A stretch of DNA of 6,482 bases from Methylorubrum extorquens (lineage in GTDB: Bacteria; Pseudomonadota; Alphaproteobacteria; Rhizobiales; Beijerinckiaceae): NCBI GenBank assembly GCA_019695455.1, contig JAEUAC010000245.1:1-6482 (forward strand), given 5' to 3'. The position numbers were made by a program, and so were the translations under genes. Numbering within the stretch: position 1 is the stretch's first letter; every line of letters begins with the position of its first letter. The notes under the pieces were generated by a model that saw only the letters and a program-made list of their open reading frames with translations, did not search any database and was not told the origin of the DNA. Below, one piece after another: positions 1 to 6,353 of this stretch.

Positions 1-938
1 ACGAACAGGTCGGCCGCCCGCATCGCGGCAACGACCGCGGGTTGGGCCAGCGCGCCGTGGAAGGCGATGCGGGACTCGAGCCCGCGTTCGGCGACGCGGG
101 CCTTCAGGGCATCCCGAAGCTCGCCGCTGCCGATCAGGTCGAGGCGCCAGTGCAGGCTCGGCGGCAGGTGTGCGAGCGCGTCGATCAGGTCGTCGTGCCC
201 CTTCTTGGCGACGAGACGGCCGACGCAGAGCAGGCGGATCGGTTCACCCACCTCCGCGCCGTCGCGCGGCGGGCGGTCGGGCGGCTCGGGGAACCGCGCG
301 AGGTCGAGGCCGTGATAGGCGAGCGCGACGCGGCCGGGCTCCGATCGCTCGCGCTCCACGCCGCCGGACACCGCCCCTAGCCGCTCGAGCCCGTCGCGGG
401 TGCAGGTTACCCCCCAGGCCGCGTCGGCGAGCTTGTCGGCGAGTTCCCGGTCCGGCGTCGTCCAGATGTCCTTGGCATGCGCCGAGAAGCTCCAGCTTCG
501 CCCGGTCAGCAGCGCGGCGTAGCGGGCTACGCTGGCCGGCGTGTGCAGGAAGTGCGCATGCAGGTGACCCACCGCATCGGGCAGCTCGCGGGCCAGCACC
601 AGGGCCTGCCCGAGGCGGCGGACGCGCGAGGCGGTCGGGTCGCGCAGCAGATCCCCGGCGAATTGCCGGATCAGGGCGGCGAAGCGCCAACGGCGAAAAC
701 CCCATGCCAGGGCCCGAAGCACCCGTAGCGGGGCCTCGTGCAGGTATTCGGGCAGGTAGGAGACCGGCGCCGCGATCGCGGCGTGCATCGGGTGGCGGCT
801 CGCATCCGTCGGGCGGCGCAGCGACCAGACCACCAGCGCGAAGCCACGGCCCTCGAGCGCCAGGATCTCCTGAGCGATGAAGGTCTCCGACAAGCGCGGA
901 TAGCCCTTCAGCACGATCGCGATGCGGGCCTCGCTCAC
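1..938 (-). CDS. GT4-family glycosyltransferase (3' end missing)
   Basis: Probable retaining glycosyltransferase of the GT-B fold, moving a sugar from a nucleotide-sugar to a glycan or lipid acceptor at the cytoplasmic side. About 312 codons are present and the gene runs off the left edge, so the expected C-terminal part with the EX7E motif is not visible. Seen in the translation: an N-terminal Rossmann start with LKGYPRLSETFI (residues 10-21), LHAHFLHTP (126-134), FSAHAKDIW (151-159), and the start of the donor-binding domain, VGRLVAKKGHDDLI (239-252), the classic GT4 'VGRL..KKG' signature. The start is GTG at 938, overlapping the TGA of the upstream glycosyltransferase by four bases (GTGA), with GGGGA about six bases before it; the two genes are therefore probably cotranscribed and translationally coupled. 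Acceptor and donor cannot be read from sequence. The family call is firm; a role in exopolysaccharide or glycolipid synthesis is inference. Confidence 0.88.
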   Translation of the reverse strand, partial: MSEARIAIVLKGYPRLSETFIAQEILALEGRGFALVVWSLRRPTDASRHPMHAAIAAPVSYLPEYLHEAPLRVLRALAWGFRRWRFAALIRQFAGDLLRDPTASRVRRLGQALVLARELPDAVGHLHAHFLHTPASVARYAALLTGRSWSFSAHAKDIWTTPDRELADKLADAAWGVTCTRDGLERLGAVSGGVERERSEPGRVALAYHGLDLARFPEPPDRPPRDGAEVGEPIRLLCVGRLVAKKGHDDLIDALAHLPPSLHWRLDLIGSGELRDALKARVAERGLESRIAFHGALAQPAVVAAMRAADLF

Positions 939-2137
939 AACCGATCCCCGAGCGCCAGGGCCGGGGCGAGGGCGTTCAGCGCGCGCACGCGCTCGGCGAT
1001 CCGCTCCAGGCCGCCGAGGAGGCCGGGGATCATCGCCCGCGACGGGCGCGCTTGGTCGGGCAGGGCGCGGAGGGCCGCCGCCATGCGGGAAGGGTCGCGC
1101 CCGTCCGCCTCCAGCACGGTGCGGGCGAGGCCGAGGCTCTCCGCGGCCGTCGCGCGGATCTCCTGCTCGCGACGCGGGGTCGTGCGCGGCACCAGCACCG
1201 CGCGCTTGTCGAAGGACAGGATCTCGCAGAACGTATTGTAGCCGCCCATCGCCACGACGCCGCGGGCCTTTTCCATCAACAGCTCGATCTCGCTGTCGAA
1301 GGTGATGGCGGAGATCCGCCCTGCGAGCCGCGCGATCCTCCCGAGGAACGCCGTGCGGCTGGCAGGCGCCAGGAACGGGCCGAAAGCGATCAGCGCCGGC
1401 AGCGGAATGCCGGGATCGGCCTCGTAGGCCGAGATCACCCAGTCGATCAGCCCGTCGCCGTCGCCGCCCCCGCCGGCGGTGACCAGGATGAACGGCTCTG
1501 CCGCGACGCCGGGCTCGGCGCGGTCCGGGCGGGGCGGGGGCGCTGCGCGGCGGAGGTAGCCGGTATAGGTGGTTCGGTCGGCGAAGTCGGCGCCGACGGA
1601 GAGCCCGGCCAGCGGACGGTGGATGCTGGACAGACCGTAGACCCAAATCTCGTCGTAGAAGCGGCGGATCGCTTCCGAGGCGCCCTTGCGCTCCCATTCC
1701 AGGGCGAGCTGCTCGGGCGCGTCGAGGACGTCGCGCAGGCCCAGCACCACGCGGCAGTCGCGTTCGCGCAGGTGCTCCAGCGTCGCCAGCATCTCGCCGT
1801 GGAAGCCCGTCGGCTCCTTGTCGACGATCAGCAGGTCCGGCCGGAAGTCCCGCGCCGTGCGCAGCACGATGTCGGCGCGCCGGGCCACCGTCTCCGGCAG
1901 GAGCACCTGCGGGTCGAGCGCCGCATAGGTGCCGTCGGGCCGCTTGATCACGCCGGGCACCCGCACAGCGGAGACGCCGCGGGCAAAGCCGAACCGGTCG
2001 ACCACGGCCGAGCCGGAGACGATCATCGCCTCGACCGCGCCGGTACCGGCGAGCGCGTTCGCGATGGTGCGCGAGCGGCGCAGGTGCCCGAGCCCGAAGG
2101 TGTCGTGGCTGTAGATCAGGACGCGGCTCCGGCGCAT
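935..2137 (-). CDS. MurG-like glycosyltransferase, COG4671 type
   Basis: A 400-residue predicted glycosyltransferase of the GT-B fold, resembling the MurG/GT28 group and the 'predicted glycosyltransferase' family COG4671. The N-terminus has the family-like stretch YSHDTFGLGHLRRSR (residues 9-23), where GLGH corresponds to the Gly-rich acceptor loop of MurG. The C-terminal domain has a Gly-rich strand-turn, LVTAGGGGDGDG (218-229), followed by MGGYNTFCEIL (297-307) and VPRTTPRREQEIRA (316-329), which match the nucleotide-sugar binding 'GG..T..E' and 'P....EQ..RA' elements. I chose ATG 2137 because it directly precedes the conserved RRSRVLIYSHD start; GAGGA lies ten bases upstream, and an in-frame GTG one codon earlier is an alternative. 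The open frame continues far upstream, antisense to the divergent ABC gene, but that part is not coding. The stop overlaps the next gene by four bases, suggesting an operon. Substrates are unknown. Confidence 0.9.
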   Translation of the reverse strand: MRRSRVLIYSHDTFGLGHLRRSRTIANALAGTGAVEAMIVSGSAVVDRFGFARGVSAVRVPGVIKRPDGTYAALDPQVLLPETVARRADIVLRTARDFRPDLLIVDKEPTGFHGEMLATLEHLRERDCRVVLGLRDVLDAPEQLALEWERKGASEAIRRFYDEIWVYGLSSIHRPLAGLSVGADFADRTTYTGYLRRAAPPPRPDRAEPGVAAEPFILVTAGGGGDGDGLIDWVISAYEADPGIPLPALIAFGPFLAPASRTAFLGRIARLAGRISAITFDSEIELLMEKARGVVAMGGYNTFCEILSFDKRAVLVPRTTPRREQEIRATAAESLGLARTVLEADGRDPSRMAAALRALPDQARPSRAMIPGLLGGLERIAERVRALNALAPALALGDRL

Positions 2138-2295
2138 CACGGTCTCATCCTCGAACGCCCCCTTGCCGCATCGCCATCCGCGTCTCGGCTTGCGGTCGCA
2201 CAAGCCGGGCCGCCGTGACAATGCCCGGGGGAGGGCGGCTATGACGGTCGTCCACGCCTGTGAGTTGTCGCACGCCCGCACTTCGCCTTTCCGTC

Positions 2296-2308
2296 GGAGG
2301 GTGACATG
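2296..2308 (+). promoter_or_regulatory. Alternative start and ribosome binding site for the ABC gene
   Basis: GGAGGG at 2296-2301 is followed by ATG at 2306, a well-spaced ribosome binding site in frame with the ABC gene. Using it would add 21 residues (MRVTRGPARLYGEAWRGPGG plus V). I prefer ATG 2369 because the added peptide is low-complexity Arg/Gly-rich and the sequence that looks like a family N-terminus (EPTLFGYIWRHSKRDQ) begins just after 2369. Confidence 0.4.
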
Positions 2309-2358
2309 CGTGTGACGCGCGGGCCCGCGAGATTGTATGGGGAGGCGTGGCGGGGGCC

Positions 2359-2366
2359 GGGAGGAG
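2359..2366 (+). promoter_or_regulatory. Ribosome binding site for the preferred ABC start (ATG 2369)
   Basis: GGGAGGAG at 2359-2366 closely precedes ATG 2369 (four bases after GGGAGG, two after AGGAG). The spacing is short but usable, and an in-frame GTG at 2366 overlaps the motif. Confidence 0.5.
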
Positions 2367-2368
2367 TG

Positions 2369-5065
2369 ATGCGCGATCTGGAGCCGACACTCTTCGGCTA
2401 TATCTGGCGGCACTCGAAGCGCGACCAGCTCGCGATCTGCGCCGTCGTGCTCGCGTCGCTGCCGTTCTACTTCGCCTCGCTCGACCTGCCCAAGCGCATC
2501 GTCAACGATGCCATTTCCGGCAAGGCGTTCAAGAACGGGAGCGAGACGGTCGACTTCCTCGACCTGATCATCCACTGGCCCGGCTGGCTCGGCGGAGACG
2601 AGGAGGTGCTGTTCTCCGGCTTCCAGGTCGATCGCACCGGGCTGCTGTTCGGGCTTTCCGGGCTGTTCCTGACGCTCGTGCTGATCAATGGTGCGTTCAA
2701 GTTCTGGATCAACCTGAGCAAGGGCGTGTTGGGCGAGCGCATGCTGCGGCGCCTGCGCTTCGAGCTGTTCTCGCTGATGCTCCGCTTCACCCCGGAGACC
2801 ACGCGCGAGGTGAAGTCGTCCGAGACCGCGACGATCATCCGCGACGAGGTCGAGCCGATCGGCGCGTTCATCGGCGACGCGATCGTGGTGCCGTGCTTCC
2901 TCGGCACGCAGGCGGCGACCGCGCTGATCTTCATCCTGATGCAGAACCTGTGGCTCGGCCTCGTCGCCGGGTCGATCGTCATGGTGCAGATCGTCGTGAT
3001 CCCGCGCCTGCGTCGCGAGATCATCCGCCTGAGCCGGCGGCGGCAGATCGCGTCGCGGAGCTTCGCAGGACGGGTCGGCGAGGTGCTGGACGGGCTGGAG
3101 GCGGTCACCGTCAACGACACCGGCCGCTGGGAGCGCGCCGAGATCGGCGGCCGCCTGTTCAGCCTCTACGATCTGCGGCTGCGAATCTACAAGCGCAAGT
3201 TCCTGGTCAAGTACTTGAACAACCTGCTCGCGCAGGTGACGCCGTTCCTCTTCTACGCGATCGGCGGCCTGTTCGCGTTGCGCGGCGAGCTCGACATCGG
3301 CCAGCTCGTGGCGGTGCTGGCCGCCTATCGCGATCTGCCGCCGCCCCTCAAGGAGCTGATCGACTGGGACCCGCAGCGCCTCGACGTCGAGGTCAAGTAC
3401 GAGACCGTCGCCGCTCACTTCGCCCCGCATCGGCTGCGGCCCTCCGAGCCCGAGGGCGAGGGCATGGTGCGTCCGCTCGGCGGCCCCCTCGAGATGGACG
3501 GCGTGAGCCTCAAGGATCCCCTCGGCGGGCCGGCGATCGAGATCGGGGCCGTCAGCCTCGCGATGCCGTTGCAGGCCGCGATCCTCGCACCGGCGGGCGG
3601 CCTCGGCCACGCGGTCGCGCGCCTCGTGGTGGGGCTGCAGGTCCCGCAGGGCGGTGCGGTGCGGGTCGGCGGCGTCGACGTCGCCACTCTGCCGCAGGCG
3701 CGGCGCGCCCGCGCGATCGCCTATGCCGGGCCGGAGCCGGTTCTGTTCCCCGGCACGATCCGCGACAACCTCGCCTACGGCCTGCGCCGCCGCCCTGTGA
3801 TCCGCGACGAGGCGGGCGGCCCTGAGCGTGCGCGCCGCCGGCGCGCCGAGGCACGGCGGACGGGCAACCCGGTCGAGGATGCGGGCGATCCGTGGATCGA
3901 CTACGCCGCGCTCGGCATCGTGGATGCCGCTGCCCTCGACAGCCGCATGCTCGACCTCCTCCTGCGCCTCGGCATGGGCGACGATCTCTATCGGTTCGGC
4001 CTCGGCGCTTACAGCCTGGTGCGCCACGATTCGGATGCGGGGCGCCGGGTCGTCGCTGCGCGCCGGCACCTGCAGCAGCACTTCGCCGCTGCCGGCATGG
4101 CCGACCTCGTGATCCCGTTCGATCCGCGGCGCTACAACGAGCAGGCGACGATCGCGGAGAACCTCCTGTTCGGCGTGCCCACCGTTCCCGAGCTGGCGGG
4201 TCGCGACCTCGCCGCCGCGCCGCGCTTCCGCGCCGCGCTGGACAAGCTGTTCCTTCTCGACGACCTCGCGCGGATGGGCGTGACCATCGCGCGCAACCTC
4301 GTCGAGATCTTCCGCGACGTGCCCCCGGGCCATCCGCTGTTCCGGCGGTTCTCGTTGATCGCCCCGGACGAACTTCCCGTCTTCGAGCAGCGACTTTCGT
4401 CCCTCGGCGCCGACCAGATCCCCCCTGACGCCGACAACGAGGCGTTCCTCGCCCTCGCGCTGGCCTATGTCGAGCCACGCCAGCGCCTCGGCCTCCTCGA
4501 CGGGCCCTACCAGGCGCGTTTGGTGGCGGCGCGCTACACGATCCGCGAGGCCCTGCGGCGCGAGGACGGCTCCGAAGACGTGGAGCCCTACGATCCCGAG
4601 CGGATCAACCGGCACAGCTCGATCCTGGATGCGTTGCTCTTCGGCCGGATCAATACGGCGCGGATGCACGGCGAAGCCGAGATCCAACGCCAGGTCCGCG
4701 TCGTCGTGAAGGAGTTCGACCTGGAACGGGGCATTCGCCTGCGCGGGCTGGAATTCAACGTGGGCAACCGTGGCCGCCTGCTCACGCCGCGCCAGCAGGC
4801 GATCGTCGACCTCGCCCGCGCGATCCTGCGGCGCCCGGAAATTTTGGTCGTCGACGGGGCGATTCCGCATCTCGAAGGCGGTGCCGAGACTTTGATCGCG
4901 GCGGTGACGAGCAGCGGGCCGAAGGTCAGCCTGGTGGCGGTCGCGGCGACGGAGGCCGAGGCGGCGCCGTTCCCGGTCCGCCTGCGTTTCGCGAGTGACG
5001 GCGCGGTGACCATCGATGCCCAGGCGGAGCCGGAGATCTCGGTGCCGGCGGCGCGCAGGGCGTGA
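2369..5065 (+). CDS. ABC-exporter-like membrane protein with degenerate ATPase domain and long insertion
   Basis: An 898-residue inner-membrane protein built like a type-I ABC exporter half (usual length about 580-600), here enlarged. Residues 1-350 form the transmembrane domain, with hydrophobic segments near 21-40, 91-113, 171-192, 194-212 and 288-304, a weaker one near 308-320, and a loop at 41-90. From about 371 an ABC ATPase-like domain begins, but its key residues are gone. Aligned without gaps to a canonical exporter, the Walker A region (405-415, ILAPAGGLGHA) has Gly413 for the Lys and His414/Ala415 for Ser/Thr; Pro455 replaces the Q-loop Gln; the signature LSGGQ is LTPRQ (805-809); Walker B keeps Asp829 but has Gly830 for the catalytic Glu; and the switch His appears to be Ala860. 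Between the Q-loop block (ending Gly471) and the signature lie about 315 extra residues containing two more Q-loop-like blocks. The reading frame is intact with normal high-GC3 codon use, so this is not a decaying pseudogene. It probably binds nucleotide poorly or not at all unless paired with an active partner. I recall long ABC proteins of similar layout in other alphaproteobacteria, but could not check. Substrate unknown; a link to the divergent glycosyltransferases is inference. Confidence 0.9.
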   Translation: MRDLEPTLFGYIWRHSKRDQLAICAVVLASLPFYFASLDLPKRIVNDAISGKAFKNGSETVDFLDLIIHWPGWLGGDEEVLFSGFQVDRTGLLFGLSGLFLTLVLINGAFKFWINLSKGVLGERMLRRLRFELFSLMLRFTPETTREVKSSETATIIRDEVEPIGAFIGDAIVVPCFLGTQAATALIFILMQNLWLGLVAGSIVMVQIVVIPRLRREIIRLSRRRQIASRSFAGRVGEVLDGLEAVTVNDTGRWERAEIGGRLFSLYDLRLRIYKRKFLVKYLNNLLAQVTPFLFYAIGGLFALRGELDIGQLVAVLAAYRDLPPPLKELIDWDPQRLDVEVKYETVAAHFAPHRLRPSEPEGEGMVRPLGGPLEMDGVSLKDPLGGPAIEIGAVSLAMPLQAAILAPAGGLGHAVARLVVGLQVPQGGAVRVGGVDVATLPQARRARAIAYAGPEPVLFPGTIRDNLAYGLRRRPVIRDEAGGPERARRRRAEARRTGNPVEDAGDPWIDYAALGIVDAAALDSRMLDLLLRLGMGDDLYRFGLGAYSLVRHDSDAGRRVVAARRHLQQHFAAAGMADLVIPFDPRRYNEQATIAENLLFGVPTVPELAGRDLAAAPRFRAALDKLFLLDDLARMGVTIARNLVEIFRDVPPGHPLFRRFSLIAPDELPVFEQRLSSLGADQIPPDADNEAFLALALAYVEPRQRLGLLDGPYQARLVAARYTIREALRREDGSEDVEPYDPERINRHSSILDALLFGRINTARMHGEAEIQRQVRVVVKEFDLERGIRLRGLEFNVGNRGRLLTPRQQAIVDLARAILRRPEILVVDGAIPHLEGGAETLIAAVTSSGPKVSLVAVAATEAEAAPFPVRLRFASDGAVTIDAQAEPEISVPAARRA
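3731..4645 (+). repeat. Three diverged Q-loop-like blocks inside the ABC-like protein
   Basis: Protein-level internal repeat. Block 1 (residues 455-471) reads PEPVLFPGTIRDNLAYG; block 2 (582-602) has IPFDPRRYN then ATIAENLLFG; block 3 (739-759) has EPYDPERIN then SSILDALLFG. All match the exporter segment 'VPQDP.LF.GTI.ENI.YG' after the Q-loop. Each is followed by a helix-like segment (MLDLLLRLGMGDDLYRFGL; ALDKLFLLDDLARMGV; VVKEFDLERGIRLRGL). Only the third leads into the relic signature and Walker B. Block ends are 131 and 157 residues apart. The alignment was made by eye. Confidence 0.6.
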
Positions 5066-5104
5066 GGCGGGCCCTGAAACGCGTCTTGTCCCTGTGCAAG
5101 TACG

Positions 5105-5797
5105 GTGTCGGAAACTGATTTCTCACCCTTGTCTCGACAAGATGCGGAAGAACCGTCATGGAATACGGTACGCGTCCGCGCGTTCCTGTCCAAATCGAAG
5201 AGAATCATACGCCGCATGTTGCGCAGCCGTGTGCGACGGTCCTTCACCGTCGAGGTCAAGTCGAAGAGCCGCCATACCCTGTCCTGGCCGGACGATCCCA
5301 ATCCGGCGCCCGTGAACTGGGCCGCGCTCGATCCGGCGCCCGATACGCCGTCGCCCTTCGACGCGTTCCTGCCCGACGAGATGGCCGCCCCCGCGTCCCC
5401 CGTGCCGGCCGAGAAGCCGCGGCGCATCCTGCAGAGCCTGATCGTGGCGGAGCCCGAGGCCGAGACCTTCGAGCCGGAGGTCGTGCGCGAGCCCCGTCTG
5501 CCGCGGGTCCGCCGGGTGAAGCCGCCGCAGATGCGTTCCGAGAGCTCGCCGATCGAAGCGGCGCGCACGGAACCGGCCCGGCATGAGGTCGTGCAGGCCG
5601 ATGCGATCTGGTCGTTCGCCGACATCGCGAAGGCATCCTCAGACCCGGCCGTCGCGATGCCGATCGTCGAGGCGCACGCCGCCCCCGTCGCACCGGCGAC
5701 CCTGACGCTGCGCAATCGGCCGAAGCCCAAGGCGGGCGAGCCTGCGCTTGCGCCGGGCGAACGCTGGAAACGTCGCCTGCCGCGCTTCTGCCGTTAG
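5105..5797 (+). CDS. Hypothetical Pro/Ala-rich protein with basic N-terminal segment
   Basis: I do not recognise this family. The frame encodes up to 230 residues from GTG 5105. Visible features: a strongly basic stretch (RVRAFLSKSKRIIRRMLRSR, about residues 23-42), a short segment FTVEVKSKSRHTLSWPDD, then a long Pro/Ala/Glu-rich, probably disordered middle, and a basic tail ending in KRRLPRFCR. There is no signal peptide or clear membrane helix. From about base 5216 onward codons show the high GC3 of real genes here, which supports coding. The start is uncertain: GTG 5105 has no good ribosome binding site, and only 9 of the first 22 codons end in G/C. ATG 5216 is an in-frame alternative giving 193 residues. 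It lies 39 bases after the ABC stop on the same strand and could be cotranscribed. The basic head could contact membrane lipid or nucleic acid; that is speculation. Confidence 0.7.
   Translation: MSETDFSPLSRQDAEEPSWNTVRVRAFLSKSKRIIRRMLRSRVRRSFTVEVKSKSRHTLSWPDDPNPAPVNWAALDPAPDTPSPFDAFLPDEMAAPASPVPAEKPRRILQSLIVAEPEAETFEPEVVREPRLPRVRRVKPPQMRSESSPIEAARTEPARHEVVQADAIWSFADIAKASSDPAVAMPIVEAHAAPVAPATLTLRNRPKPKAGEPALAPGERWKRRLPRFCR
5128..5141. repeat. Small inverted repeat CTTGTC-TC-GACAAG
   Basis: Perfect 6-bp arms separated by two bases, within the AT-richer stretch at the start of the 5105 gene. CTTGTC also occurs directly at 5085-5090. If the gene really starts at 5216, these would sit in its leader and could be an operator; if it starts at 5105 they are just coding sequence. 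Confidence 0.35.
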
Positions 5798-5839
5798 GGC
5801 GGTCTCCGGTGCGGCGCGTACCGATGGCGCAGTCGTCAT

Positions 5840-5877
5840 CGGTTCGTCCCATGATCCAAGGATCATGGGACGAACCG
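5840..5877. terminator. Perfect 18-bp hairpin between convergent genes (probable bidirectional terminator)
   Basis: Left arm CGGTTCGTCCCATGATCC (5840-5857), spacer AA, right arm GGATCATGGGACGAACCG (5860-5877); the arms are exact reverse complements. It begins 43 bases after the stop of the plus-strand gene and ends two bases before the stop codon of the minus-strand gene, a typical place for a shared terminator. There is no T-run on either side, so it may instead block RNA decay or transcription, or be a dispersed palindromic repeat. A second small hairpin, CCGCAT-C-ATGCGG (5875-5887), overlaps its right foot and the minus gene's stop codon. Confidence 0.65.
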
Positions 5878-5879
5878 CA

Positions 5880-6137
5880 TCATGCGGCCCGGCGCACGGC
5901 GTAGCGATAGCGGCGCCCGTGCGCGTCGAGAAGCTCGCTGTCCGAGGTCTCGCGCCAGACCACGTCGTCCTCCGGGCGCGCCGCATCCGTCAGCTCGGTC
6001 CCGCGCACGATGCTGAGGGCGATGCCGGCGCCGTAGTTCGTCGCCGTCGCCTCCGCGATGGCCGAGTCGATGTCGGCCTCGTCCGGTAGGCAGGCGAAGA
6101 GGACGCCGTCGGCGATGGCGAGCGTGTACGTTCCCAT
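5880..6137 (-). CDS. Small hypothetical protein, 85 residues
   Basis: Family not recognised. The translation starts MGTYTLAIADGVLFACLPDE and ends YRYAVRRAA; it is acidic in the middle with a basic tail, and has neither a signal peptide nor a membrane helix. The pattern of alternating hydrophobic residues (YTLAIADGVLFA; IALSIVRG; RYRYAVRR) around a helical-looking stretch (EADIDSAIAEATATNYG) suggests a small soluble alpha/beta protein. ATG 6137 is chosen because GGAG lies six bases upstream; the frame stays open to 6329, but that extension is Arg/Ala-rich and has weaker coding character. It is convergent with the preceding gene and divergent from the oxidase gene to the right, so it is probably a single-gene unit. 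Confidence 0.65.
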   Translation of the reverse strand: MGTYTLAIADGVLFACLPDEADIDSAIAEATATNYGAGIALSIVRGTELTDAARPEDDVVWRETSDSELLDAHGRRYRYAVRRAA

Positions 6138-6353
6138 GGCGGGCTCCGCGGGTTTCGAAGCGCGTGACCGTATGATCTGCGACCGACGGTGGAAGGCCGG
6201 CAGCTGGGATGCTGCAATGCGGCGGGCGAGGGTCGTCAGCGCGAGCAGGGCTGGTTCGCGAAGCGCCGGTGCGCGATGGCACGCGCCAACGCCCTTCTGC
6301 CAAGCACGCGATCGTGTAGACATCGCCAACCTGTCCCTTGCCGCCGAGATCGC
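6138..6353. other. Divergent intergenic region, no gene seen
   Basis: It separates the small minus-strand gene from the oxidase gene start. It should contain promoters for both, but I cannot identify convincing -35/-10 pairs. Open frames that cross it look like shadows of the flanking genes. Confidence 0.45.

Larger units (their letters stand above)
2138..2368. promoter_or_regulatory. Divergent intergenic region between the glycosyltransferase operon and the ABC gene
   Basis: Both flanking genes are transcribed outward, so this stretch should hold promoters for each. I see TTGTCG at 2265-2270 on the plus strand and TTGTCA on the minus strand near 2217-2222 as possible -35 boxes, but neither is followed at 16-18 bases by a convincing -10 box, so I do not call defined promoters. 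No gene is supported here; the short open frames are shadows. If translation of the ABC gene starts at 2306, the region shrinks to about 168 bases. Confidence 0.5.

Noticed and set aside
170..880. Plus-strand open frame of 236 codons, Arg/Ala/Gly/Pro-rich
   Set aside because: It is opposite the GT4 gene, whose motifs are unambiguous on the minus strand; the composition is that of a shadow frame.
1052..2218. A 388-codon plus-strand open frame across the glycosyltransferase
   Set aside because: It is antisense to a clearly recognisable glycosyltransferase and has no domain pattern; a GC-rich shadow.
2347..3825. A 492-codon plus-strand open frame overlapping the ABC gene
   Set aside because: It is the shifted frame of the ABC gene, dominated by Arg/Ala/Pro/Gly, without membrane segments or motifs.
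2138..4870. Very long minus-strand open frame continuous with the COG4671 glycosyltransferase, suggesting a 1311-residue fusion protein
   Set aside because: The upstream 900 or so residues are antisense to the ABC-like gene, are rich in Arg, Glu, Asp, His and Gln without domain motifs, and arise because high-GC codons rarely create stops on the opposite strand. The glycosyltransferase has its own ATG at 2137 with a family-like N-terminus.
2369..5065. The ABC gene as a pseudogene because of its missing catalytic motifs
   Set aside because: The frame is uninterrupted for about 900 codons with strong third-position G/C bias, and the fold landmarks align without gaps around the missing residues, which fits maintained divergence rather than decay.
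6138..6329. N-terminal extension of the 85-residue protein to a start at 6329
   Set aside because: The added residues are Arg/Ala-rich without recognisable pattern, while the internal ATG at 6137 has a well-spaced GGAG; the extension occupies the divergent promoter gap.
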